Notes: generated by a model not told the origin, from the letters alone. 64,000 nt of DNA from Larimichthys crocea (GCF_000972845.2 NC_040032.1:16716871-16780870); one strand, 5' to 3'. Positions 1 to 13,180 are shown, counted from the stretch's first letter. Numbers and translations: made by a program.

Positions 1-614
1 AGCAGCCTTTTGTAAAAAAAAAAGAAAAAACAGGGCCTTCGTTGTTATTTTCTGCTGAGGCAAAAACAGAGAGAAAGGGAAGCAAATGTCCCTGAAGTCA
101 GTAAGCACGTTTATATTTACCTGAGCTCGTGTGAGGTAAAAATAATACCTTTTTGTTTCTACAAGCAAAATTAAATACACTGTGGAGAAGAGACTACATA
201 CTTACAGTATATTACAGTATATTATTAGGGTGTACAAGGTGAGATTATCCCCTCGAAAACGAAAGCAGTGGGTATCTGAGGTGAAACACACAGCGGTTAA
301 AAGGTGATCTGTCGTTAGGCCTTGCTGTGTCACACCGCGACTTCACATCACCTCATTTGAATGTTATCTCACTGCCTGTTTATTTTTCCCATTAAGCTTT
401 CTTTTTTTTTTGTATATTACTATCATGCATTGTATTTTGTTTGGGAGAGTTTATTGTGTATGAGATGCATGATCGACACTTGATTGTAAGTGTGTTTTCT
501 TTGGGGCTGTGTTGAATTGGATAGAGGACAAACGTCACACTCCACTAGTAGCAGCATTGTCCTTCAGACGGTCCCTGTGAGGCTGGCGAAACGACAGCCA
601 GAGGAGACATTCTC

Positions 615-829
615 TACCCTTCTCGTTTTCTCTGTACTTTTCCTTTTTTCTCTCTCTCTCTCCCCCTCCTCTCTCTCTCTCTCTCTCTATCTCACCAAGT
701 CATTCAGTCTTATTCTTTCTTCCTTTTTCTTTTCTCACTATTTCCGTCCACCAATGCCGTCTCCCCCACCCTGCCTGTCATCGCCATCTCTCCATTTCTC
801 TCTCGTCTTTCTCCCTCTGTCTCTCCTGC
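615..829 (+). repeat. Pyrimidine-rich tract with CT microsatellite
   Basis: CT repeats at 651-693 within about 200 bases of C/T-rich sequence. Confidence 0.85.
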
Positions 830-2905
830 TAGAGGACACTCGCTGTAAGCAAAGCTCCTCACAAAGGCACACGCTGCACACCATCTCCTTGGCATTTAAA
901 GGAGTAGAATACGGCCAATTGTGTTGGAAATTGAACTCTCTAAAGCCTTCCCTTCCCACTGCAGCAGTTCATTGTGGGTGAGTTCAGTGTCTTTGGTGAG
1001 CAGCTTGGGCTGTCCAGAGGTTGATGCCAGAGGGCACCTATTGTTCCATGTTATACTGCAGTGTCCCCACCACACCACCCCGCCTTCCTTCAACCTTCCC
1101 CTTCTTCTCCTGACGCTTATTTTGGGACCGAAAAAAAAGAGGAAATCAGGTATTTTATTTTTTTATTTTTTTATTTTTATCTCTCAATGGTTTATTCAAC
1201 AGTGCAGGAGGTCCGAAATATAGGCTAGGCCATGAGCACAGCAGACTACACATATCATTCGTCATTCCCACCGCCCTCAACATGACTTCACATGCCACCC
1301 CTGGTTGACAGGACGAGCTGTACGGGTGGGAAATAAAAGCTTTTGGTATAGCCCTGAGTCAAAATCATTCTGTCATCCGTTGCCTACTCCCGTCCCAGAG
1401 GCTGACATTTTATCTATGATCTAAGATGTGATTTTACTGTCAAACACAATTGGTAGTGCCAAGGAGAGTGTTGCTGAGGTGAGAAAAATGGCATCTCTTA
1501 GCGGGAGAGGAATGGAGACTGTGATAAAAGACTGGCAACTATCGGTGTCCGCCAAAGCATTGGGGGTTTAATTTGTTAGGTTTAAAAGGTAAAGCAGACG
1601 ATGATGAATTCTTTGTCTCTGTGCTCACACGCATCCTTTTATTAAGTGCTACTCCGCCACGCCATAATTAGCCCTCATTCTCCGCCACGGCGACCACTCT
1701 CTTCATCAACACATCTCTCCGTAGCGCGATTCCACGCACATCAATCCACACGGGACCTTTTTTGAAGGGGAAATATATAGTATAGATACACACTCCCTCT
1801 GATTTGATTGTTCCCAAACAGCTTTTTAGCATCACGCTTAATCCACAGGAATCCAGAAAAGATACGCAAATGCAAATGAAGTACATTGCAATCCCAAAGC
1901 TAAAGTACACTCTTGCGTATAAAAGTAGCTGATTAATTGGGTCAGAACTGCACGCCACAGTGATTGTTTGATTCGTGCTCTGTAGAGAATCCGTACTGCT
2001 AAACATCAGCGTCAGCCCTGCAGTTTTCATCAAGTTTTTTTTTTTTTTAGTTTTCAGCAAGTTTTTAGTTAATTACTGCGAGTTCAAATATTGGAGGTGG
2101 CACCTATGTCTATTTTGGGTGATACACACGTTCTCTCTCGCTCACCTTTTTAATTACACCATTAAGGAAGATGATGAAATCCTAGTGTAATTTCTTTCGT
2201 ATTGTTTTACAATAGTTTGTAACCAGACAGCACCCATTAGTGTAGCTTTATAATGACTGTGTGACTGATTGTAAGCCAAATTCCTTCTTTATTTGAATGA
2301 TGCAAGTAATAGTAATGTGCAACAGTGTTGGGGACCAGGATAAAGAAATGGAGACTGAGTTGTTTCAGTCACAAGGCTGCTTTGTATGAGCGAGCCACAT
2401 ATTAGAAGCCATGTTCCTGGAGAAGAAGGGGATTCTTGGTTTTGAACGAGGATGAGGCCAAGCCTGTGTGAATTTGTGTATAGCCTTTTTTTTTTTTCTC
2501 TATGAGCTTAAAGGGCTGGTTTTCTTCTTGGCAGACAAACACAAGACTGCATTGTGTGTGTCTGTAATCTCTTTACCTGGATTGGCAGCAAAGCTAGCAA
2601 GTGCAGCTCCCAGTGTGGAATTGGCACCGAGGAGTCAATGTCACACTGAGCGAGCTGCTTTCCAAACAACCAAAAACTGGTTGTGTGTCTGTGAGACTGT
2701 GCGTGGATGACAGCATGCAGTTGTTGTTGTCGTTGTTGTTGTTTTGTTTTTTTTGTTTGTTTTTTTTACATTTGTGTCTTTGTTCATTTTACAGGTGGAT
2801 TTTAAACCCTCTGCATAAGCAATGCGGACAACATGCCCAAACCTATGAATATGCAACAAGTCCAACTTTCTAGCAGTATCATATTATTAGTTTGCAATTG
2901 TGGTG

Positions 2906-2908
<3 letters not shown>

Positions 2909-2955
<47 letters not shown>
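2909..2955 (+). repeat. (TG)23 microsatellite
   Basis: A perfect TG run over 46 bases. Confidence 0.98.
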
Positions 2956-2958
<3 letters not shown>

Positions 2959-3861
2959 TCACAATTTCAAAACTATGCTTTATAGAGCAAAAGTCTTTGC
3001 TCCAGGATATACAAGCTCCTACAGTAACAAAGGCTTGAGTGGTATTAGGTGTCATTATACACCAACTATTTGACATAAATTCGCCTCTGCCGCCTCGCTG
3101 GGTGAGAAGAAAAAAATAATTGGCCTCATTATCTTTCATCTCTTTGGCATATTACATTCATTATTTTATACAAAGACTGCCAGTATGAGTCCTGTAACCT
3201 GGGAAGCAGAGCTGCGCCTCCACAGGTTAACTGTTGCTCCCTGAAAAGCCCCGGTATTTGACGTCACCACAATGCCTCATCAGCCACCAGTGCTAGGGAT
3301 TGAACATGGCCGACTGAGCAGAGGATGTCTGTCTGCAAAGTGATTGCTGGCTCATTGACTGAGTAGAAGAGGAGGGAGAGTGGCGGAGGGAGGGAGGAAA
3401 CAAGTACAGCTCGAGAAGAAGAAGAAGAAATGGGAAGGATGGAAAAGAAGGGGGGACTGAGCGTGAAGAAAAGCAGGAAAAAGTAGAATGAAGGCATGGT
3501 GAGGGCGAAAAAAAGGGGAAGGAAATAAAGAAAAAGGAGAGTGCCTCAGTGGGAAGCCTCCCCCTGCTGGCTCCTCTGGCTGGAAGCTGCTGCCGATGGC
3601 TTCAAAAGAGCGCCAGGCAGTCTAGGCCTCCGCTTCTAGCAATTAGAGATCACTCCAGCGGATGCCTCCTGGCCAGCCTGCAAATCCCTCAAAAATACCC
3701 TCTGATTACTACTGTAGGACACAGGCTGTTTACCAAATGGATCTAGCATGGCTGAGAGTGAGGTTTTGATAATGCCTTCTTTTGTTCAGGCAAAGAGGAA
3801 GGGGGCAGGGTCATTTGAGTTTTAAAGATGGCGCGACTTGAAGAGAGATGCATTTCCACCA

Positions 3862-3884
3862 AGAGAGAGAGAGAGAGAGAGAGA
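3862..3884 (+). repeat. (AG)n microsatellite
   Basis: About 11 AG units followed by A6. Confidence 0.95.
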
Positions 3885-5974
3885 AAAAATCTTTAATTTC
3901 TCATCCAAGTAGCTATTTGAAAGAGGTCATGCTTTTACAAGAGAATAAAACCCATTTGGACAGAACGCAAATAACAGTGTCTTTCCACCAGCACGTTTAC
4001 AGGAGCCAGGTCTTCTCTGATGGTTGATATCCTCCGTTGCCAATCCCTTTTTAAACAAGTGAATCCCTCTGGGTTCCACGGGAGTTGTAGTGTTTACAGA
4101 CCGTAGCTCCTCTGCGCTCTGTGACTACTGTATAGCTGCACTGATGCAGAGTAAAACAATCAAGCGCCGTGCCTGACTTAACTGATTGACACAGCATTCG
4201 CATCAAGTGGGATCAGATATCTCCGCGCTTTTTTTTTTTTTCTCCTTGCGTCGCTTCAGCCTCCCAACACGAGCTCACGCATTCCTCATCGCATTCCCTC
4301 ACCTTGACAGACCTGATATTAGCGATTAGTGTGAATGTCATTTAAATGGCAGAGCTAATCATACACTCCGGGTCTACCTCCACCTGAGGGCCCCCTTCGC
4401 CTTGGCCTAATCACAGTGACAAAGGAAATGATGTGTTTAGCCACTCTTAATAACTGCTCCAGCTCATCAGCACCCAGGCGAGCCGGCAACCCGTGCCTCG
4501 CTTGGGGGGTGGGGAGGCACAGCGTGAGGCAGGGAGCCTGGCCTCTGGCCCTGCTTCTTCCTCTTCAGGGTGTTTGTTGTGATCCACGTCTTGACACCAG
4601 TGACCCAACAGACTCACCTCGAAATCAACACCAGCGTTAGAGTAGTTGCTGTGTACATTCCTGCTAGTGTTCCTGCAATGAGCCCAAAGAGACGCACTTG
4701 ACAGGTAGGTGATTAAATGCTAGAGAATCCTCCTTGTCACCTGTCTGTTTTCTCCTGCCCATTGCTGACATTTGGCCCTCTATCAGTGCCGCTGTAGTGT
4801 GTGTTTGTGTTTGTGTGTGTGTGTTCTTTAACTATACCTCGTAGAGACCGGTTGGGTTTGGTTTTGAATTAGAGTCTGCTGTGCTGGCCCTGCATGACCA
4901 TTGCAAGGGAAAGGAGGATGAAGGCAGGAGATTGTGGAAGAAAGCCTGGGGTTTTAATCTCTTCCCCATGTTTATCTTACCACCAGGAGACAAACCATGT
5001 GCCATTAAAAACATCAGCTACTCCCACTGGTTGGCTGCACGGCCGCACCTCTGAAGACGTTTGAAGGACAAAATGAAAGGGACAAAAAGAAATTGTGCAG
5101 AAAGGCACATTTGTGTATGATAGGCACCGGCTGATTTCATGCATGTGTACGCATTGGAAAGCCATATTGATTAGAATTTTCCTCGGGTGTGCAGCATGTG
5201 CGAATGGACAGAGACACACAAGCGAGGCCACGCTGCATATTTGCGGGGTATATATTCTCGCTTAAAAGCGGAGAAGAACTTATTTGAACAAAAATAAGCA
5301 AACATCTTTTGGCCTCAGCTGCCATGGGGAATCAGTCTCTTCAGGAAATGAAAATGCCAGCATGGAATTGTCATCATATTGAGAGTTAGCCAACCTCTGA
5401 CCTTGTAATACCCCCACAGCTTCTCTATTTGTGACCTGCTGGATGCTCTTAGAAAGTGAAACCATCGGGGAGGATCTACTGCTCACATCATCATTCTCAG
5501 AACACCTAATAGTGGATTTACCAAGGTTAAACCTCCTGTGAGATTGCAGCCACCGTGACCTGGAATACTGAGTTTACATCGACTTGCACACAAATACACA
5601 CAAGGCAGAATGTAAGGCAACACAAGTTTGTTTGAAATTACATTCCACCCGGACAAGCTCACCTTAATCTGTATAAGATTTAGCTATCATGTGAAGTTAA
5701 GACATTTTATAGAAAAAAATATATATATACAGAAAGATGTGCATGTAACTTGAGGTACATTATTTTTACATCTTGTACGCATGAGACTGTTCCAGAGACA
5801 GACAGGGGAAGTGGAAGCTTCCCTCTGCATTGTCCCCTGTATTTACAGCCTGATTGGTGCCTACCCAGGCGTCTTACAGCTGAGCACAGCACATGAGGGA
5901 ATTAGTTAAGTGTCTGTTGTGCGGTGTTAGTAAAAATGTGTCGCCTCTTGTCTTTGTAACTTTATTTTTTTTTT

Positions 5975-6790
5975 AAACATGCTGAGCACATGGGCATGTT
6001 TTTGATAGCCTTCACGCCGACAGATGCACCGATTCAAACATCTGCAGTCTGCACAGTTGTCCTCTTTTTAATGGTAATAGCTTATAAAAATCATTTCAAC
6101 TGACTTTAGGGATAAGTGACAGTACTACTGATGACATTTCATATGAGATAAAATCATAAGATAGTGTCTTTTGTTTAGGCGAAGAAGTGGAAGTTCTGTT
6201 TATTCCACTGAAAATTCAACAACCGCAATAAAAAAGAGTTATCTTACGGTTTATGGATATTTACATCTGCATCTTAATATCAGCTGTTAACTGTTGCTGA
6301 CACTGATATACAGATGACGTGCCATAATATGATGGATAGTCTCTGATATTTATATTTCAGTGCTATTCTATAGATTTTTCGAAACACGCCGATCACATGG
6401 GCATGTTTTTGATCGCCTTCACAAACATCCGCAGCGTTTCCGACTACATGAAAACAATGAATGTGGTGTGTTTTGTTTAGGTGAAGAAGTAAAAGTTCTG
6501 TTTATTCCACTGAAAATTTAACAACAGCTTTATAAAGAACTGTGAACTGTTGCTTGATGCTAATAAACATAGAAACAGTTCCACGATGCTCCAATACAGA
6601 AATATGTCAGATAGTCCTCAGTGCTGAGTAACAATGAATAGTCTCTGATATCTAGGTTCTTTAAAACATGCTGATCACACGGGCATGTTTTTGCCTTAAC
6701 GCCCACAGACAAACAAACAAACAGCTTCAGTCCACACTTTTTAATAGTAACAGCCTTTGAAAATCATAATTAATCAATATTAATAAGATA
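5975..6790. repeat. Three diverged tandem units, each starting with a 27-nt hairpin
   Basis: Unit starts are at 5975, 6382 and 6664 (spacings 407 and 282). Each starts with AAACATGC (AAACACGC in unit 2), an 11-base loop of TGAGCACATGG type, and GCATGTTT, so the arms pair. Units 1 and 2 also share a 55-base block (6169-6223 and 6471-6525) differing at 4 positions, all transitions. Units 1 and 3 share a TTTTTAAT.GTAA.AGC block. Unit 3 is truncated. I know no family to which it belongs. Confidence 0.8.
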
Positions 6791-7218
6791 AATGTGTGTA
6801 TACTTCTTTCTATACAGGCATCGACAGATTCATTTTGGTTTAAAACCAGTCGCCGGTGTTTAACTGAAACAACAGTTATTTGCTGTTTTGATAATGGTAT
6901 GTCTCTCTGTGCATTATGTTTTTTGTTTTTTTTCCAGGCAGCTTTCAGAGAGCTTCAATATAATTTCAACATGAGCTAGTTCCAATAAAAGTGTCTCAGC
7001 ATAGCTGCTTTGAAGTTAGTGCTTTTACTGTCCCTCTTAAGTGTAATGGTGGTCAGAATGCACCAACCCACACGGCTGAAAATCACAATCAGCCACTTGA
7101 GCCACAGCAATCACTTCTCGGAGAAAAGATTGCAAGCCGAATTAGATTACATCACCTCCAGTTCAGACATCTAATCTTAGATTAAAGGGAAAAAGAACAA
7201 TCTCTGGTTTCTTTTATT

Positions 7219-7237
7219 TATATATATATATATATAT
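7219..7237 (+). repeat. (TA)n microsatellite
   Basis: A perfect TA run continuing into TTTATTTATTTTTTT. Confidence 0.9.
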
Positions 7238-7613
7238 TTATTTATTTTTTTGCTCTTCTTGCGCTTTGAGGGTCAAACTGAGCGTCTCATGTCATTCCTA
7301 AGCATTTAACCGACATGCCAGTCATCTCCCCATTTCAAAGCAATCCCCCTGCCTTCACTCTGTTCTGGCATGCTGTCGTGATGTTTGATGTTTATTTGAC
7401 CAACTTTTACCACGTTGGCCCTGTACTGTACAGTACTTGCAGCTGATTGGCCTCCCACAGCCGTGCTTGGTTTACCACTTAAACAGTTTGTAGGAGGCTC
7501 TTTTTTTTTTATTTGAAGTGGAGGAGCTTTTTTTATACAGAAGCAGCCAAAACAATCATAGCACTGCAGGGTACATCCTGGCACTGACTTGTATGTTGCC
7601 AGACAAGATAGAC

Positions 7614-7666
7614 TTTTTTTTTTTTTTTTTTTTTCAGCTGCGTAGCCAAAAAAAAAAAAAAAAAAA
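7614..7666. repeat. T21 - 13 bases - A19 inverted homopolymer
   Basis: A run of 21 T (7614-7634), a spacer CAGCTGCGTAGCC, and 19 A (7648-7666). The arms can pair over about 19 bp. Confidence 0.95.
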
Positions 7667-7967
7667 GCAGCGAAAAGAGCAATTTTGTCTGCCGTCATGA
7701 ACAATGAAGCATCGGTAATAAGCAGCGACTCAGAGGGGGCACATGGTGTCTGTCCCCATATTCACCGGCAGCCTTCAGGCTGCTTCATGTATTAGTAGGA
7801 ACTAGGAACTTGACATGTCTGAAACTGACACACAAACACATTTTAAACCATTTATGATGACGGTTTCTTTCGCGGCGGACAATGAAGATGCATTTTTGAA
7901 TATGGCGAGCTCCTTTACATCACGGGCGCACAGCCGCCGTGATGACATGTGATGGTCAGTGCTTGTA

Positions 7968-7971
<4 letters not shown>

Positions 7972-8014
<43 letters not shown>
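7972..8014 (+). repeat. (TG)21 microsatellite
   Basis: A perfect TG run followed by a short GA repeat. Confidence 0.97.
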
Positions 8015-8017
<3 letters not shown>

Positions 8018-8227
8018 TGAGAGAGAGAGTGAGTGAGTACGCCTCAACACTGTAATAAGGGTTGCCTAGCCAAGCGTATGTGTCAGGGTGGAGATGCCTG
8101 GCTCATTAGGTACCATGGCAGGATAATGTATGAACAGGGTTCTCGAAGAGAGAGTGAGCAAGAGGGAAAGAGGGAAGCAGCCATTGTTCTTTCTCTTCTC
8201 TCTTTTCTGTCTCTCCCCACTACCTGC

Positions 8228-8281
8228 TCCTCCTCCTCCTCCTCCTCCTCCTCCTTCTCCTCTTTCCTCGCTTTCTTCCTC

Positions 8282-8314
<33 letters not shown>
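8228..8314 (+). repeat. (TCC)n and (TG)15 microsatellites
   Basis: About nine TCC units at 8228-8254, then C/T-rich sequence, then TG units at 8284-8314. Confidence 0.95.
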
Positions 8315-8316
<2 letters not shown>

Positions 8317-9389
8317 ACGCCTGGGGATATTTAGGCTCCCTGGTCACATTATGCCCTGTTTTTTGATGCAGAGCTGCCACTCCATGGGTTTATACCATTT
8401 ATTCATAAATGAATTTATTTATTGGTTTATTAAATTTAATTCATTGCGTCTTGCATGATGCTTGTTTTGCGACTCTGTCGCTCGATTGACAGGTTGCCAG
8501 TCATGGTAAGATTCCATATCCCATCGGCGTCATGCAGCAGCACGTTGCTAATTGAGTTGAATGCGTAGCGCGTCTCTCCTCAGTGAATCCATCTGTCGCC
8601 GTCTTGTCATCAGTTTGTTCGCACTTGACAGGTTCCAAGTCAGTCTTTGTGTGTTTAACTGTGCGCTTCTGTGTAGGTGCGCCGTGTGTTTTTATTAATG
8701 CAAGGCACAGTGTGTGTGTGTGTGTGTTTAGTACAATGCCATATAAAATGGGTGGCTGCCTAGGGGCCTATTCTCTGTATTATGTTCCTTGCCCCACAGA
8801 GAACAAGCCCTCAGCCAGCCACCCTCTTTATATGACACTGTCCACTACACACGTATTAGACACAAACAAACAGGCAAACACCACGACCCAGCTGATACGC
8901 ACGGGCACGATGCATAATGATCTGCAATAAATCTGAATGTGTGAAATTACAGGGGTCAGCAATGACATCTGACATCATTGGGCTTATGTTTTGTTTTGGG
9001 TTTTTTTAGCTGTTGCAGCTTTTCCCTGAACCAAAACCCTCACAGCTGCAAGAGACCCTTCAGATTGCAGCACATCAATAGTTCATGAGGTTACAAAGGA
9101 ATGCATGTGGGACGGTGCTATGATCAATACGGCCTTTGTTCAGTTACCTTTGTTTGAGGGTTTCGCCTGCATGGAATTGGCAGTGTAATGGGGAGACACA
9201 TGGAGAGAAAGGGGTTACTGTTTTTGTGTGTTCATTCACGTAGGAACCACCAGGCCGCCCGTAAATGTGCGCTCCTGGTCCTGATCCATATTGAGCTTGC
9301 GCTTAGGGAGACTGAACTTAAAAGACGGCGTCCCCTGTGTGATGTGCTCTCTCTCTCTCCATCAGTAGACAGATGACGTCTACAGTGTA

Positions 9390-9990
9390 TTTTACCGCCG
9401 CGCCTTCATCACCGTCTTTCATCACCGCTGCCAGCCCCTCTCTGCTCCACCGCTCTGTTCCCTCAAAGTTGCGCGCGCGAGGAAAGATAGAAAGAGAGAC
9501 ATGAAGAGAATGTGAGTGCTCGTGAGGAGGAGGTGGAGGAGGAGGAGGAGGAGGAGAAGGTGTACGTTGATGCCACTTCACACAACAGCGTGCGTCCCAG
9601 CTTTCATGCAGTACGAACATGCTGTAATACTAGTGCGAATAAAGACGGGGCGCCGTTTGAAAGAGGAGGTTCACTGCGCTCTTCTGTCAGCCAGCTTTGG
9701 GAGGAGATTCTGTCTAAAGGAGAGAGCCTTGAATATTTTGTAGGCCTCGAGTGTTTCTCGATACCTCCAGAGGCAGTTTTTCTGCCTGCTGCCTGCGTGT
9801 GAGCGATCGCGTCTCGCTGTGTTTGTGTGCCGGGAGCACGTGGGAACCAAACTCCTTACGCACTACAAATGAGCAGCTGCCTTATCATCAATCCCGCCTT
9901 TCACGCTCATGTGAACTTTATTATAACAGATACCTGCGTGCGCGCGTGAATCTGCACATGCAACCTCACGTGTGCGGCCCCCCCTTCTTT
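9390..9990. promoter_or_regulatory. CpG-dense stretch with two CACGTG E-boxes
   Basis: CpG steps are clearly more frequent here than around it, including GCGCGCGCG near 9471 and GCGATCGCG near 9801. CACGTG occurs at 9837-9842 and 9967-9972. A GAG-repeat (9524-9560) lies inside. It could be a CpG island-like element, an alternative msi2 promoter or simply GC-rich repeat DNA. No TATA or initiator call is made. Confidence 0.3.
9524..9560 (+). repeat. (GAG)n trinucleotide repeat
   Basis: About 12 GAG/GTG units with one interruption, inside the CpG-dense stretch. Confidence 0.95.
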
Positions 9991-10019
9991 CCCGAACCGC
10001 CACAGTTGAAGAGCAGTTG

Positions 10020-10860
10020 CATCAAAGGCAGCTGTCTCTCATCTCCCTTTATCTCCGTCATCTTTTCCTGGCTTTCTCTTTCTCGCCTCTGTCACTTCAC
10101 ACATTTTTTTTTCCTTCTTTTTCTTTTGCTCATTCCCTTGTGCTTCTCCCTCTTTGTTTCCTACCCAATCTCTTTTCTCACCTTTGCCTCTCTCTCTGCT
10201 CTGCCTACCTGCCAGGGAGATTCTCCTCCGAAGAGAAGTGATGTTTTTTGTTTTATTTTCATCTCCAATTTCTGGAGAGTTCACTTTTTTTTTTCCTTTC
10301 TTTTTTTTTTCCTCTCTTTTTTGAAAAGCCGCTTCAAAGGATCCATATCAGAGGTTCTTCTCTGTCCACCAACCTGCAAAAACCCCAGTCCCACCCTCTC
10401 ACCTCCACCCCCACCCAATCCATCAGACAGCAGCCAGCCAGCCTCACAGACTCCTGCCTCATTTCTCATAAATTAGTCTTACCTCTCACACACTTTCTCT
10501 TTTGTTTCTTGCTCTTACTCATTCCATTCTCTCCATGCCCTCTCCCGCCTTCCATCTCTCTCTGGTCCTCACATTTCATTTTTCTTCCTACAAATGCCAC
10601 ACAGCAGTCCCTTAAGAAATGTCATTTCTGTCTTCTCCTTTTGTTCTGTAATTTCTCCGTGTCCCTCCTTTTCTCTTGGGAATTCATTTATCGTTGTCTG
10701 TTCTTCTGTCCCCAGCTCTCTGATCTCTCTGTCTCCGTCTCCCTTTCTATGTCTGTCTCTCTGTCTTTGTCTCTGACACTCCCCTGTTCCATTTCTCTCC
10801 TTTTCGCTCTCTCTGTCTCTCTCTCTCCTTCTACCTCTTTTTCTCAGTTAATTCAATTTT
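10020..10860 (+). repeat. Pyrimidine-rich tract of about 800 bases
   Basis: T and C dominate the + strand for most of this stretch, with few purine interruptions (mainly 10210-10270 and 10330-10480). The long open frames crossing it consist only of Ser, Leu, Phe and Pro codons and are compositional. Confidence 0.85.
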
Positions 10861-10878
10861 CGAATTCGAATTGTGAAA

Positions 10879-10940
10879 TGCCATATTGGCACAGATGTTA
10901 GATGATCTATTTATGCCATATTATGCCATAACGTGCCATA
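10879..10940 (+). repeat. TGCCATA motif cluster
   Basis: TGCCATA starts at 10879, 10914, 10924 and 10934. The last three are exactly 10 bases apart. A perfect TTCGAATTCGAA palindrome lies just before at 10859-10870. Confidence 0.8.
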
Positions 10941-11970
10941 ATACTGTCACAAACCCACACAGTAAATAATAAATAGTAAATGTATGCCTGCATATGTGCA
11001 AACATTATTTACGATCGTGCATTCCTGCCTGTTTGTGTATGTTTGCCTTTGTGTGTCCTTCACAGGAATCAAGCTCTAATCAGACATTTTTCTTCCATAG
11101 ATTTCCATGCTCGCATGCATAAACTTCGGATCAGCATCTTTTATTTTCTGCCTCGCGCCTGCCTTCAGTGGATTAATGTACATGAAAAATGAGGCATTGT
11201 TGAGGTAGAATTGTGTCAAATTTACAAGGTTGATGATGGTCCAACATCTCCAACCAACACAAAAAATGCTACACCAGGAGGATTGCTCACGGTTTTCGGG
11301 GCCCATTCACAGAGATGCGTCACTCTGGAGAAATGCTTTTGAATGTATTTTTATAGAAGAATGCAACATAACCAACTGGCGGGGCAGGGGAGAGCTGCTT
11401 TTTTGCTAAAAAAAGGAGGAGCTGCAAACATCGGGGCACAAAAATTAATAACAAGGTTCTCGGAAATTTGCATTAACTAACTGTTTAAGCAGTAGTTGTG
11501 TTACATAATAATTCCATACACCTGTAATAAGTATTTTTTAGTTTAGATACCACCGGTCAAGATTGCAAATTAGTATCTACATTCACTTTACATAACCAGC
11601 AAGCAAAGAAAAAGAAAAAAAGTCATTTGAACCCAGAGCAACTGTCAGTTATCTTTTCCCCCTCTGGTGTTTGTGAGATAATCCTTGTCACAGAGAGACG
11701 CTCAGATCTAGCGTGGATGCTTTAGAGAAAATTGGTAAGATGTATCACAGAAATTCAGTGCTTCAAATTTGATTCTGATTCTGCTGTGCAGGGTAAAGCA
11801 TCACACACTTGCACACGTGCTCCCAAGTGGTCGGAGAACCAATTTGTTAGGCCCCTGACAAGAGACGAGCTGGCTATATGAGAACACACAGGTCTTACCC
11901 CGATGTTAAAATACATTTGTCAGATTTTATGTGGATCTGATGTATTTATGGTCAATTGACCAGTGTTTAC

Positions 11971-11994
11971 TTTTTTTTTTTTTTTTTTTTTTTT
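11971..11994 (+). repeat. T24 homopolymer
   Basis: A run of 24 T followed by GGAGGGGGG. Confidence 0.97.
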
Positions 11995-13180
11995 GGAGGG
12001 GGGTTAATACCAAAATTCGATCGCAAGTGTTTCTGATCTGTATTTGTCGTAGCTGATGGTAAATTTCGCGAGCGACAGAGAGACGAAACTTGATCTCAGG
12101 TTAAAAAAAAATTCAGTCCAATGTAACTGCTATCAGACGTGGATCCAAAATAACTTTGTGTGACTCTTTAACACGGCTCCACAGAACACATTATGCAGCA
12201 CCGTGCCTTCTCTCTCTGTTCCCGAGCCTGTTTTTGTCGAACCAGAAGTGACTCTTCCCCGGTGGATCTCAGCGAAAAAGATTCCACTTGAGAACAGTTC
12301 TCTGGCGTGCAGGCATGCAGGCACTTGTGTTCCATCAAAATGCTAATAATATCATCTGCAATATCCAGGGCAATATTATTGTAGTGCTAATTGGTGAAAA
12401 AAAAAATTGTTGATGGGAGCACCTGCCCACCCCACTACTCAATTATTTTTAATTACAATGGCTGAAATAAAAGGGAACACATTGTGTAATGATCAATGTT
12501 TCTTCAGTGAGGTGACGGTTTTGCTCTTATTTGCTTTTGCACGGCCGTGCCTGGCTCATTTAGATGGCAGGGAGATACTTGTGTTTGAGTTGAGCTGCAC
12601 AAAGTGAATGTGGGCCCTCAGGAGAGGAACTTCTCTCCCCTTGGTTTTATGCAGCATGATTTATTCATCACGCCACATGTCTGTAGAAGTGGTCTATGGG
12701 CGGTTCACATGTGCTGATATGTGCCGTGTTGCCCCACACCTCCCTGTGGTTTCTCACTCGAGAAGGTTGCTTCGTCATACATGTGTGAGAGAAAGAGAGG
12801 AAGCGAGAGATGGTGGAGGGGGAAAAAAAAGAAAAGCGTACGTATGAATAGAATGGCACAAAAAAATAATAATTGCAGAAGATTCGTTGAACCGAGTGGG
12901 AGGGAAAATCCCTCATTTCGAAACAATCCCTGCCTTCCAAATTGTCAAATTAACTTTTTCTGCAGCAGTGGCTAGTGAGAGGGGGTAATTAATCGCTTCT
13001 TTTTGGGAGTTCTTTCCTAGTATGTGTCAGTTTTTCTGGCTGCCTTCAAAGTGGTAATGCTTGCAGGCTGTTGCCCCCGGGGAGTGCTCCATCTTATTAA
13101 CTTGTCTTGGTAGACGGGGCTGCCATGCGGCCTGCTTTACTGCCCGCAGGGATGCAGAAAGGACCACTAAGTCGTGGCAC

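Noticed and set aside
9751..10901. Two overlapping long + strand open frames (241 and 217 codons)
   Set aside because: They are products of the pyrimidine-rich tract (Ser, Phe, Leu, Pro only) with no domain and no second-species support.
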